Below are positions 1 through 7,367 of a DNA stretch of 15,563 nt, piece after piece. Under the pieces are notes generated by a model. It worked only from the letters and a program-made list of their open reading frames with translations. It had not been told where the DNA came from and did not search any database. Position numbers and translations under genes: made by a program. Location: assembly GCA_003498085.1 (NCBI GenBank), contig DNCM01000191.1:1-15563 (forward strand), in the 5' to 3' direction. This stretch comes from a bacterium. Lineage in GTDB: Bacteria > UBA9089 > UBA9088. How positions within the stretch are numbered: the first letter of the stretch is position 1; each line of letters starts with the position of its first letter.

Positions 1-2
1 TC

Positions 3-83
3 GCCTTAAACATAAGCTATGCTAAAGGCTGGATCAAAAAGTTTATGAAAGGATATAATTTGTGTAGGGATTTGTGTGATTAA
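3..83 (+). CDS. Possible 3' end of an unknown plus-strand gene (partial at window edge)
   Basis: One plus-strand frame is open from the window edge to a TAA at 81-83 and reads ALNISYAKGWIKKFMKGYNL followed by CRDLCD. It stops 7 bp before the stop codon of nuoH, which is convergent. I recognise no family. The length is too short to exclude chance, but a gene converging on nuoH would explain why the nuo operon ends here. No terminator hairpin separates the two genes. Confidence 0.25.
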   Translation, partial: ALNISYAKGWIKKFMKGYNLCRDLCD

Positions 84-90
84 CTATAAA

Positions 91-1149
91 TTACCCTCTT
101 ATCGAAATAACAATCCCTGTTATGGCAATATTTAGAAATGAAAGGGGAACCAAAAACTTCCATCCAAAACCCATCAACTGGTCGACCCTTATCCTTGGAT
201 ATGTCCAACGAAACCACATTATAAGAAATATAATAAAGTATACCTTTGCAAGAAACCAGATAATTGGCGGAAAGATAATGGGAATTCCTGGTATTCCATT
301 CCATCCACCGAGAAAAAGTGTTGTTACTAGCACTGCAAGGACAAACATATTTGCATACTCTGCGAGGAAGAATAAGGCAAACTTCATCCCCGAATACTCT
401 GTATGGAAACCTGCAACAAGCTCGCTTTCTGCCTCTGGAAGGTCAAATGGCGCCCTGTTTACCTCTGCAATGCCAGCAATTAGGAATATCAAAAACCCAA
501 GGGGTTGGTAGCCAATAAACCACATATTTTTCTGACTTTCGATTAAGGTTTTTAAAGAAAATGTACCACTTATCATAACAACACCAATTATAGAAAGGAG
601 AAGGGGAATTTCATAAGAGATAATTTGCGCACCAGACCTCATTCCACCAAGTAATGACCACTTATTTCCTGACGACCAACCTGCAAGGATTATTCCGATT
701 GTTCCAATACCGCCTAGTGCAAAGATATATAATATACCAAGATTCAAATCAACAGCACATATGCCAGGAGACCAGGAAATGACAGCATAGACCATTATTG
801 CTGGGACAAACACGATTATTGGGGCTAAAAGATGGATAAGCTTGTCAGCTCTTATCGGTACAATGTCTTCTTTTTGGAGCAATTTTACAGCATCGGCAAC
901 TGTCTGGAGGATACCTTGTGGACCTACCCTCATTGGACCAAGTCTATCTTGTATCCAAGCAGAAACTTTACGTTCAGCAAGAACGAGCAATAAAGTGTTT
1001 ACAGAGACGAATGCCAAAATAAGAATCCCAACGATTAGCATAATAAAAAACAATAGGGTAATATCTGAAATGCCATAAGATTTACAAAAACCTTGCATCC
1101 AATTGTAAATAATAGAAATTAATCTATCTGTTTCATATAATAAGTTCAT
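91..1149 (-). CDS. nuoH: NADH-quinone oxidoreductase subunit H (complex I membrane subunit)
   Basis: This is the NuoH/ND1 subunit, which joins the hydrophilic arm of complex I to the membrane arm and forms much of the quinone-binding chamber. The 352-residue length is normal, with about eight hydrophobic segments. Two family signatures are visible: LAERK at 57-61, followed by the conserved DRLGP and VGP stretch to about 77, and the quinone-site loop from EVNRAPFDLPEAE (229-241) to HTEYSG (249-254). The ATG at 1147-1149 is preceded by AAGGGTGA, a usable ribosome site inside the end of the upstream gene, 2 bp away. It is the last gene of the minus-strand cluster that contains nuoI. It is separated from nuoI by three unrelated genes and lies downstream of it, whereas most bacteria have H immediately before I. 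The family assignment is secure. Whether the electron donor is NADH, ferredoxin or F420 cannot be told from this subunit. Confidence 0.97.
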   Translation of the reverse strand: MNLLYETDRLISIIYNWMQGFCKSYGISDITLLFFIMLIVGILILAFVSVNTLLLVLAERKVSAWIQDRLGPMRVGPQGILQTVADAVKLLQKEDIVPIRADKLIHLLAPIIVFVPAIMVYAVISWSPGICAVDLNLGILYIFALGGIGTIGIILAGWSSGNKWSLLGGMRSGAQIISYEIPLLLSIIGVVMISGTFSLKTLIESQKNMWFIGYQPLGFLIFLIAGIAEVNRAPFDLPEAESELVAGFHTEYSGMKFALFFLAEYANMFVLAVLVTTLFLGGWNGIPGIPIIFPPIIWFLAKVYFIIFLIMWFRWTYPRIRVDQLMGFGWKFLVPLSFLNIAITGIVISIRG

Positions 1150-1151
1150 TT

Positions 1152-1520
1152 TCAGTCACCCTTGATCTCACAAATACCTCTTTTTCCATCAAGTGTGATA
1201 ACCAAGTGGTTCAAGATGTCTCTTCCTATTAAGACTTTATTGCCATTAATTGGTAAAACTTCTACTTTAAAATTAAAATCGCCAAAAGAAATATTGGCAA
1301 GATATGTGCACATTTCAGACACTTGTCCCTTAAAATCTGTAACCGCAATAATTCCAACTAGACGTAATCTTAATTCTTCAACAATTTCTTCAGGAATACA
1401 TGTCATTTCCACTCCTGAATCAATTATTCCTATACATTTTTTCTCTTCACTATTGGATGAAACAGTAAGCTCTATCACTGGTACTGGATGCGAATAGGTT
1501 GTGTCGTACTTATGTTCCAT
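1152..1520 (-). CDS. Retropepsin-like (clan AA) aspartic protease domain protein
   Basis: This small cytosolic protein of about 122 residues has the single-domain layout of retroviral-type aspartic proteases, which work as homodimers with one catalytic Asp per subunit. The active-site motif reads IIDSGVEMTCIP, with DSG in place of the more usual DTG. The C-terminal hydrophobic-Gly strand appears as VLIGRDILNHLVITLDG. I start it at the ATG at 1518-1520, which has AAGAAGAG just upstream and overlaps the previous gene by 11 bp. A TTG at 1545-1547 would add nine residues. It lies 2 bp upstream of nuoH and is surely co-transcribed with it. Bacterial members of this group mostly have no known substrate. 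Its position suggests a role near the membrane genes beside it, but that is inference. A non-proteolytic role is also possible. Confidence 0.8.
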   Translation of the reverse strand: MEHKYDTTYSHPVPVIELTVSSNSEEKKCIGIIDSGVEMTCIPEEIVEELRLRLVGIIAVTDFKGQVSEMCTYLANISFGDFNFKVEVLPINGNKVLIGRDILNHLVITLDGKRGICEIKGD

Positions 1521-1719
1521 GAGACTCTTCTTTAGAAATAACCTCAAAATGTAGGATAGATACCTTTGTTTTTTGTTGTAAAATATAATATTTGATATTA
1601 ATAATAATCTTTTTTACTAAGCTTATTTCAAATTCTGTGAGTTTTGTTCCCAAAAAAATATTGGCATAGAGATAGATTATTACAAGAAAAATACCGATAT
1701 AACCAATGACCTCAATCAT
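1510..1719 (-). CDS. Small single-pass membrane protein, unknown function
   Basis: The 69-residue product has one hydrophobic segment at about residues 4-24 (VIGYIGIFLVIIYLYANIFL), then a basic, Ile/Lys-rich tail that is probably cytoplasmic. I recognise no family. It overlaps the upstream 110-aa gene by 8 bp and the downstream protease gene by 11 bp, so translation is likely coupled through the cluster. The overlaps on both sides are the main evidence that it is a real gene. The sequence itself carries no diagnostic motif. It could be a small accessory subunit of the membrane complex or a partner of the protease. Confidence 0.6.
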   Translation of the reverse strand: MIEVIGYIGIFLVIIYLYANIFLGTKLTEFEISLVKKIIINIKYYILQQKTKVSILHFEVISKEESHGT

Positions 1720-2044
1720 TTCTTTTCAATTTTAACAAAACCCAGACACTGATAGTGATTGTAAGCCAAATAGAATGGGAAAATTTAAAATCTCCTAATA
1801 AGAATAAAGAAATAGAACCAAGTATAGTAATTATAAAGATTTTACCAATTGCCCATTTTTTTAATTCATCTGGAAATTGAAATGCATTTTTTAACCATAC
1901 AACAATTCCCCCTAGAACTATTACTAATAGCGGAAATGTAGACCACTTTCCATCATGAATAACGATTCCAAAAACAGCTCCTAATAGTGCTCCAAAGAAG
2001 GCATCTTCGACATCCCATTCTCGTTGAACTACTCTTTCTTTCAT
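1712..2044 (-). CDS. Multi-pass membrane protein, unknown function
   Basis: The 110-residue product has a charged N-terminus (MKERVVQREWDVEDAF) followed by about four hydrophobic stretches: near 17-30 (glycine-rich, GALLGAVFGIVI), 38-51, 67-84 and 90-105. It ends in a basic tail. It does not look like NuoJ or NuoK, the small subunits normally found near NuoI, and I recognise no other family. Its ATG overlaps the nuoI stop codon as ATGA, which indicates translational coupling to nuoI. It could be a lineage-specific complex I accessory subunit or an unrelated insertion. Confidence 0.7.
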   Translation of the reverse strand: MKERVVQREWDVEDAFFGALLGAVFGIVIHDGKWSTFPLLVIVLGGIVVWLKNAFQFPDELKKWAIGKIFIITILGSISLFLLGDFKFSHSIWLTITISVWVLLKLKRND

Positions 2045-2469
2045 TTATATTTCTGAACAATAGGGCCTTTGATAAGTGTCTCCTTTGAATAAACCATATC
2101 CTCTTTTTTATAACAAGCAAGCTCATAAACCTCGGATGTTTTTATTGCCTCTTTTAGACAGGCATCGGTGCAAAAACCACAAAATATACATCTCGAAAGA
2201 TCGATTTCATACATACTGAGCCTCTTGTTGTGTTTCTCATCTTCAAAGCTTGCAATTTTTATACAACTTGAGGGGCAATATGCTGTACATAAAGAACAGG
2301 CAACGCATTTTTCTTCGATATCGGCTTCAGAAAGCAAAAACTTAATAGGACCCCTAAATCTTTCTGGTACAAGCCTTCTTTCTTTAGGATACTGTATGGT
2401 GACATGTTTTGTAAATAGATGCGTTAAAGTAATCCAAAGACCCCTTATAAGCTCAATTATTGCCGGCAT
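2041..2469 (-). CDS. nuoI: NADH-quinone oxidoreductase subunit I (2x[4Fe-4S] ferredoxin-like)
   Basis: NuoI carries the N6a and N6b clusters that pass electrons towards the terminal cluster next to the quinone. The 142-residue protein has two cysteine motifs: C55-x2-C58-x2-C61-x3-C65-P and C94-x2-C97-x2-C100-x3-C104. The second lacks the proline that usually follows the last cysteine (Leu105 instead). The N-terminal amphipathic region IIELIRGLWITLTHLF and the following YP-E-R--LPERFRG-like stretch are typical of NuoI/TYKY. It starts 3 bp after the stop of the response regulator gene. No nuoA-G, J, K, L, M or N genes are visible, so the rest of the complex must be encoded elsewhere. Confidence 0.95.
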   Translation of the reverse strand: MPAIIELIRGLWITLTHLFTKHVTIQYPKERRLVPERFRGPIKFLLSEADIEEKCVACSLCTAYCPSSCIKIASFEDEKHNKRLSMYEIDLSRCIFCGFCTDACLKEAIKTSEVYELACYKKEDMVYSKETLIKGPIVQKYK

Positions 2470-2472
2470 AAA

Positions 2473-2913
2473 TTATATTTCCAGACACAAAATATCTCTA
2501 TCGTCTTTATTTTGTGTGCGTGTCATATTTACACAATTGCTAGACGGATTTTTTCCAATTATCTTGTCTATCCTCATTTTAAGATCAATTGGGTTAAATG
2601 GCTTCGTAATATAGTCAACAATACTTTTTGTTTCCACAATTTTATTCTCTTCTGACCTTATTCTTGCTGTAATAATAGCAATAGGGATATCTTTTGTCTT
2701 ACTGCAAGCCTTAAGCCTTCTGCAGACCTCCCAACCATCTATTTCTGGCATCATAATATCTAGGAGGATAAAGTCTGGTTGATACTTATGAGCATAATCT
2801 ATTCCTTTTTTCCCAGAAAGACTAGTTATAACAGTATAACCCTCTTCTTCTAGAAAAATCTTTAGCAAATCAACCATATCAACATCGTCATCGATAACTA
2901 AAATTTTTGGCAT
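2473..2913 (-). CDS. Single-domain response regulator (CheY-like receiver)
   Basis: The 146-residue protein is one receiver domain without an output domain. The acidic pocket is D8-D9-D10, the phosphoacceptor is D52 in LLDIMMPEIDGWE, and the switch residues are T82 (IITAR) and K104 (ITKPF). About 25 polar residues follow the domain (from roughly 120) and have no recognised motif. It is the first gene of the nuo-containing operon and sits 3 bp before nuoI. No histidine kinase is in the window. It could act by protein-protein contact, as CheY or Spo0F do. Its place at the head of a respiratory operon is odd and gives no direct clue to its target. The ATG has no ribosome-binding site, and the promoter lies so close that the mRNA may be leaderless. 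Confidence 0.93.
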   Translation of the reverse strand: MPKILVIDDDVDMVDLLKIFLEEEGYTVITSLSGKKGIDYAHKYQPDFILLDIMMPEIDGWEVCRRLKACSKTKDIPIAIITARIRSEENKIVETKSIVDYITKPFNPIDLKMRIDKIIGKNPSSNCVNMTRTQNKDDRDILCLEI

Positions 2914-2919
2914 AATTTT

Positions 2920-2949
2920 ATGTTACTATATATTATATTCATCTGTCAA
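2920..2949 (-). promoter_or_regulatory. Predicted sigma70-type promoter of the response regulator-nuo operon
   Basis: On the minus strand a perfect -35 TTGACA (2949-2944) is followed after 18 bp by TAACAT (2925-2920). Six bases, AAAATT, then separate it from the ATG at 2913, so transcription would start at or next to the start codon. The first -35 base lies 36 nt before the ATG, the same spacing as at thrC. A TATAAT lies in the spacer but only 6 bp from this -35 box. Confidence 0.55.
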
Positions 2950-3190
2950 TTTTTTTTGGAACAGACAGAACTTCCCCATCTCATAAAATTTATATAAAAA
3001 AACAAAAAAATAGAAATTTCTCCTTAAAAAGAAAAGATTTGGGAAAAGGAACCTAAGAACTAGACACTAACATAGACTATGATGGGGGAAAGGGGGAGGT
3101 ATCGGTTGATCATTCTTTAGTATCAATATCTGCGGTACTTACATTAGATTTGACGAAAGTTGGGGAATTTGTGCACTTTACATATTCTCC
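2950..3190. other. Divergent intergenic stretch with no gene seen
   Basis: Between the response regulator promoter and the PHP gene promoter I find no convincing reading frame, RNA gene or riboswitch. The left half is A-rich (about 2985-3035). Near 3080-3100 there is a purine run containing two five-G tracts. A 6-bp inverted repeat, TCTGTC at 2942-2947 and GACAGA at 2964-2969, touches the -35 box of the leftward promoter and could be an operator half-site pair or chance. Confidence 0.4.
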
Positions 3191-3219
3191 TTGCAAATCA
3201 TTCTGTTTCTGTATATAAT
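3191..3219 (+). promoter_or_regulatory. Predicted sigma70-type promoter of the PHP phosphoesterase gene
   Basis: TTGCAA (3191-3196) and a perfect TATAAT (3214-3219) are separated by 17 bp. The expected start near 3226 leaves only about 8 nt before the ATG at 3234. That short leader contains no Shine-Dalgarno sequence. Confidence 0.65.
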
Positions 3220-3233
3220 TGTTTGATAATAAA

Positions 3234-3866
3234 ATGATTGATCTTCATACACATACATTTTTGTCTGACGGGGAGCTTATTCCATCAGAGCATGTTCATA
3301 GGGCTTATATAAAAGGCATCGAGGTGATCGGTCTAACAGACCATGTCGACCCATCGAACATCGACTTTATAGTAACAAGACTTGTTAAAGTTTCAGAAGA
3401 ACTCAACAAATATTTTAATATCAAAGTAGTACCTGGTTGTGAACTTACACATGTTCCACCTTCTATGATAAAAGACTTAGCAAAAGAAGCAAGGAGGCTC
3501 GGTGCAAAGATAGTCGTTGTCCATGGAGAAACAATTGCAGAAACAGTCCCACAGGGGACAAACAGGGCAGCGGTTGAGGCAGATATCGACATCTTGGCAC
3601 ATCCAGGCTTAATCGCAGAAGAAGAAGTAAAGCTTGCCAAGAAGAATGGAATATTCCTTGAAATTACGGCAAGGGCGGTCCATGCATTTACAAATGGCCG
3701 TACCGCAAACCTTGCAGAGGAAATCGGTGCAAGTCTGATATTAAACACAGATGCCCACTCATCAAAGAATTTTATAGATAGGGAATTTGGTGCAAAAATT
3801 GCATTAGGTTGCGGCCTATCGTTGGATTTACTCCTTTCAAACTCAAGAAAGCTTTTAAAAAAATAG
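3234..3866 (+). CDS. PHP-domain metal-dependent phosphoesterase (histidinol-phosphatase type)
   Basis: The 210-residue protein is a single PHP domain, a TIM-like barrel with a multinuclear metal site that hydrolyses phosphoesters. The metal ligands are visible in order: H5 and H7 (DLHTHT), D36-H37 (LTDHVD), E70 (PGCELTH), H97 (VVHGET), H123 (LAHPG), and D173 with H175 (NTDAHS). The length fits the short stand-alone group often labelled histidinol-phosphatase-like. No other histidine-biosynthesis gene is present, so the substrate is unknown. I start it at the ATG at 3234 because the protein then begins directly with the metal motif. The TTG at 3219 would fall inside the -10 box. It is the only plus-strand gene of the left two-thirds and converges on carB with a 17-bp gap and no clear terminator. 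Confidence 0.88.
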   Translation: MIDLHTHTFLSDGELIPSEHVHRAYIKGIEVIGLTDHVDPSNIDFIVTRLVKVSEELNKYFNIKVVPGCELTHVPPSMIKDLAKEARRLGAKIVVVHGETIAETVPQGTNRAAVEADIDILAHPGLIAEEEVKLAKKNGIFLEITARAVHAFTNGRTANLAEEIGASLILNTDAHSSKNFIDREFGAKIALGCGLSLDLLLSNSRKLLKK

Positions 3867-3883
3867 GAATAAATTACTGAAGA

Positions 3884-6800
3884 TTAGTCGTTAAATCCAC
3901 ATTCTTTGTGATATTCTTGGATTGATTTTGGCAAAATCTTACATCTTTTTGCTGCTTCAATACCTTCAACACTTGCCCAGGCAGCAGAAATTGAGGTGAC
4001 ATATGGAATCTTATTTTGTACAGCCATCATCCTAATATAGCTATCATCGTATTTGCTCGTACGGCCAATCGGTGTATTGATGATGAGGTGGATATTTCTA
4101 TTCTTGATAGCATCTGCAATATTCGGACGTCCTTCATGAATTGTTTTTATGACTGTATTGGGTATATCATTTTCTTTGAGATATTTACTGGTTCCTTTTG
4201 TAGCATAGATATTGAAGCCTAACTTATGAATCCTTTTTGCGACAGGAAGTAAAGCCAGTTTATCCTTATCTGCAACGGTCAGCAAAACATTTCCTTCTAA
4301 TGGAAGTTTAGAACCTGCAGCTTCTTGAGCCTTGTAGAAAGAGAGACCAAATGTTTCAGCGATCCCCATAACTTCTCCTGTAGCCTTCATCTCAGGACCT
4401 AAAATGGGATCTACATCGGGAAACATACCAAAAGAAAAGACTGTTTCTTTAACTCCAATATGGGAGAATTTCTTCTTTTTAAGTTCAGGAAAATCTTGCA
4501 ATTTTTTACCCAACATTAGATAAGTGGCTATACGAGCAACTGGAATTCCCATTACTTTAGAGACTAAAGGAACTGTTCGCGATGCTCTAGGATTAGCCTC
4601 TAAGATGTAAACTTTATCTTCACAGATAGCATACTGAATGTTTATCAGGCCCATTACCTTTAGTTCCCTAGCAATTCTAACAGTATATTCTTCTATAGTC
4701 TTTAAGTGTTCCTCTTTTATGGCTCTTGGTGGGATGACGCAAGCTGAGTCTCCAGAATGAACACCAGCTAATTCTATATGCTCCATAACAGCAACTATGA
4801 AAGTCTCTTCTCCATCACAAATGGCATCGACCTCTGCCTCAACAGCCTCCTCGAGAAACTTATCGATAAGCATAGGATATTCGGGGCTAACCTGAATAGC
4901 TTCCTCTGCATATTTCCTAAGCATTTCCTCATCATAGACTATCTCCATACCACGTCCACCAAGGACAAAAGATGGTCGAACCATAAGTGGATAGCCAATT
5001 CTATTTGCAATCCCTATGGCTTCATCCAAAGAGCGTGCAGTGCCACCATCTGGCTGCAGAATATTTAGTTCTATCATCTTCTGGCGAAATCTCTCTCTAT
5101 CTTCGGCAAAACCAATGCTCTCAGGGCTAGTTCCTAAGATATTGACACCATTATCCTTCAACTCCTGAGCAATATTTAACGGCGTCTGGCCGCCAAATTG
5201 AACTATTACACCTTCAGGCCTTTCTTTTTCATAAATGTTTAATACATCTTCGACTGTCAATGGCTCAAAATATAGCTTGCTTGCCGTATCATAGTCAGTT
5301 GAGACTGTCTCGGGGTTGCAGTTAATCATGACCGACTCATAGCCTTCATCGGCTAAGGCAAATGCTGCATGAACGCAGGTATAGTCAAACTCTATCCCTT
5401 GGCCAATTCTGTTAGGGCCACCCCCTAAGATTAGAATTTTTCTGTTTGGTGATATACCAACTTTATCTTCGCCGATATATGTGGAATAGTAATAAGAAGT
5501 ATTCTCTACACCGCTAACTGAAACAGCATCAAACCTAACATATTTCCCCAGAGAAACTCTTTTTTTTCTAACTCCCCTCTCATCCACCTTAAAAAGGCTA
5601 GCTAAGTATTTATCCGAAAAGCCCCATTCTTTTGCCTTGATTAACTCATTATCAGGGAGGTTATCCCAAGTATATTTGAGTAATTCCTCTTCAAATTCTA
5701 CGAGTTCTTTAATCTCGTTGATGAACCACATATTAATTGAAGTCATCTCATAAAGTTCCTCTACTGATATACCTCTACGTAATGCCTCATACATCAAAAA
5801 GATACGTTCACTTGAAGGCACGCCCAATTTCTCCTTAAGCTGTGACAGTGAAAGGGCTTTAAACTTTTCAACACATAAGCCATATCTCTTTATTTCAAGA
5901 GACCTAATGGATTTCTGAAATGCCTCTTTGAAGGTCTTGCCAATACTCATCACCTCACCCACTGCTTTCATCTGGGTGCCTAAAATATCCCTGGCCTGTG
6001 GAAATTTCTCAAATGCAAAGCGGGCAAATTTAACTATCACATAATCGCCCCATGGTTCGTATTTTTCCAATGTCTTTTTCCTCCAGTAAGGAATTTCATC
6101 CAAGGTTACACCTACCGCAAGCTTTGCAGAAATGCGGGCAATCGGAAAACCAGTTGCCTTGGAAGCAAGGGCAGAAGAACGGGAGGTCCTAGGGTTTATC
6201 TCTATTACGACTAATCTATCGTCTTTGGGGTTATGGGCAAACTGGATATTCGTTCCTCCAATAACATCAATAGCTTCTACAATCTTATAAGAAAGTTCTT
6301 GCATACGCATCTGCAAGGCTTTAGGTATAGTGAGCATAGGGGCTACGCAGAAACTATCACCAGTATGAACACCCATTGGATCAACATTTTCAATGAAACA
6401 TACGGTAATCATTTGACCTTTTTGGTCCCTTACCACCTCAAGTTCCAATTCTTCCCAACCTAAAACAGACTCCTCGACCAAAACTTGGTGGATAAGGCTT
6501 GCAGAGAGCCCCCTGGCAGCAATAACCCTTAATTCTTCAACATTATAGACACATCCCCCACCTGTTCCACCTAAGGTATAAGCAGGTCTTAATATCACAG
6601 GGTACCCAAGCTTCTCAGCTATTCTCTCTGCTTCCTCAACCGAATGACATGGTTCAGAGCGCGGCACATGGATACCAAGCTTAGCCATTGTCTCCTTAAA
6701 GACAACCCTGTTTTCCCCTCGTTCAATTGTATCGCTTTTTACTCCGATAATTTCGACACCATATTTCTCTAAAACACCAGATTTATGGAGACTGAAAGCA

Positions 6801-7093
6801 AGATTTAAGGCAGTTTGTCCGCCCAAATTTGAAAGGAGTCCATCTGGCCTTTCTCTTTCGATGATCTTTTCTAAGCTCTCTACAGTGAGTGGTTCAATAT
6901 ATGTCTTATCCGCCATGCCTGGATCGGTCATAATAGTTGCTGGATTAGAATTTACAAGAACAACTTCATATCCTTCCTCTCTCAATGCCTTGCAGGCCTG
7001 GGTTCCAGAGTAGTCAAACTCACATGCCTGGCCAATGACTATAGGACCAGAACCAATGATTAATATTTTCTTCAAATCTTTTCTTTTAGACAT
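3884..7093 (-). CDS. carB: Carbamoyl-phosphate synthase large subunit
   Basis: CarB makes carbamoyl phosphate from bicarbonate, two ATP and ammonia channelled from glutamine by CarA, feeding pyrimidine and arginine synthesis. The 1069-residue length is that of the usual single-chain bacterial enzyme. Both homologous synthetase halves begin with the expected signatures: IGSGPIVIGQACEFDYSG near residue 13, and LGGGPNRIGQGIEFDYTC near 555. The ATP-grasp regions (RPAYTLGGTGGG; RPSFVLGGRGME) and the metal-site INPRTSRSSALASKA and ANPRASRTVPLVSKV stretches are intact. The C-terminal 130 residues form the MGS-like allosteric domain, with TKGTSKYL and a NTPIGRTSKYDDSYIR loop. It starts 3 bp after fliQ with only a weak ribosome site and is the last gene of the long minus-strand run. 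carA is not in the window. Confidence 0.98.
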   Translation of the reverse strand: MSKRKDLKKILIIGSGPIVIGQACEFDYSGTQACKALREEGYEVVLVNSNPATIMTDPGMADKTYIEPLTVESLEKIIERERPDGLLSNLGGQTALNLAFSLHKSGVLEKYGVEIIGVKSDTIERGENRVVFKETMAKLGIHVPRSEPCHSVEEAERIAEKLGYPVILRPAYTLGGTGGGCVYNVEELRVIAARGLSASLIHQVLVEESVLGWEELELEVVRDQKGQMITVCFIENVDPMGVHTGDSFCVAPMLTIPKALQMRMQELSYKIVEAIDVIGGTNIQFAHNPKDDRLVVIEINPRTSRSSALASKATGFPIARISAKLAVGVTLDEIPYWRKKTLEKYEPWGDYVIVKFARFAFEKFPQARDILGTQMKAVGEVMSIGKTFKEAFQKSIRSLEIKRYGLCVEKFKALSLSQLKEKLGVPSSERIFLMYEALRRGISVEELYEMTSINMWFINEIKELVEFEEELLKYTWDNLPDNELIKAKEWGFSDKYLASLFKVDERGVRKKRVSLGKYVRFDAVSVSGVENTSYYYSTYIGEDKVGISPNRKILILGGGPNRIGQGIEFDYTCVHAAFALADEGYESVMINCNPETVSTDYDTASKLYFEPLTVEDVLNIYEKERPEGVIVQFGGQTPLNIAQELKDNGVNILGTSPESIGFAEDRERFRQKMIELNILQPDGGTARSLDEAIGIANRIGYPLMVRPSFVLGGRGMEIVYDEEMLRKYAEEAIQVSPEYPMLIDKFLEEAVEAEVDAICDGEETFIVAVMEHIELAGVHSGDSACVIPPRAIKEEHLKTIEEYTVRIARELKVMGLINIQYAICEDKVYILEANPRASRTVPLVSKVMGIPVARIATYLMLGKKLQDFPELKKKKFSHIGVKETVFSFGMFPDVDPILGPEMKATGEVMGIAETFGLSFYKAQEAAGSKLPLEGNVLLTVADKDKLALLPVAKRIHKLGFNIYATKGTSKYLKENDIPNTVIKTIHEGRPNIADAIKNRNIHLIINTPIGRTSKYDDSYIRMMAVQNKIPYVTSISAAWASVEGIEAAKRCKILPKSIQEYHKECGFND

Positions 7094-7096
7094 AAT

Positions 7097-7366
7097 TTAT
7101 CTTACGATCGTCGGGATTGTGTCAAAGAGCCTTATAGTCCACCCGCCTATAACTCTTCCAATCCAGACTGCACATAAACCAGCTGTAATAAGAACAGCAA
7201 GTATTTTTGGAACAAAGGTTATTGTTTGCTCCTGAATGCTTGTTGCCGTTTGAATTATTGAGATAATGAGTCCAACAATAATTGATATACCAAGCATCGG
7301 AAGGGCAAGAATAATAGCATAGAATACTACCTCCCGAAAAACATGAATTGCAAGCCCTTCCGTCAT
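7097..7366 (-). CDS. fliQ: Flagellar type III export membrane protein FliQ
   Basis: FliQ is one of the small membrane subunits of the FliP5-Q4-R1 export gate at the base of the flagellum. The 89-residue protein has the two expected transmembrane hairpin helices (about 15-40 and 52-76). It contains the family pattern ISIIQTATSIQEQTITFVPK, in which the Q-A-T-x-I-Q-E-Q-T-x-x-F-x-P-K core is diagnostic. Its start lies 1 bp after the fliP stop. fliR and flhB, which normally follow, are missing and carB comes next. A type III secretion homologue (SctS) is the alternative, but the sequence looks flagellar. Confidence 0.95.
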   Translation of the reverse strand: MTEGLAIHVFREVVFYAIILALPMLGISIIVGLIISIIQTATSIQEQTITFVPKILAVLITAGLCAVWIGRVIGGWTIRLFDTIPTIVR

Positions 7367-7367
7367 C

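Noticed and set aside
122..511. Plus-strand open frame of 129 codons
   Set aside because: It lies wholly antisense to nuoH, shows no family pattern, and reflects the reverse complement of a hydrophobic protein gene.
2168..2614. Plus-strand open frame of 148 codons
   Set aside because: It is antisense to nuoI and the response regulator, both of which have clear motifs. The translation is low in recognisable structure.
3076..3101. Possible G-quadruplex in the purine run
   Set aside because: Only two long G tracts are present, so a stable four-tract structure is not supported.
3079..3120. Short frame after a G-rich run in the intergenic region
   Set aside because: It encodes only 13 residues, has no suitably spaced ribosome site and no recognised leader-peptide features.
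3305..3748. Minus-strand open frame of 147 codons
   Set aside because: It is antisense to the PHP gene, whose metal-binding motifs establish the coding strand.
3864..3886. Bidirectional terminator between the PHP gene and carB
   Set aside because: The 17-bp gap and flanking bases contain no convincing hairpin, only an A run in the PHP gene end.
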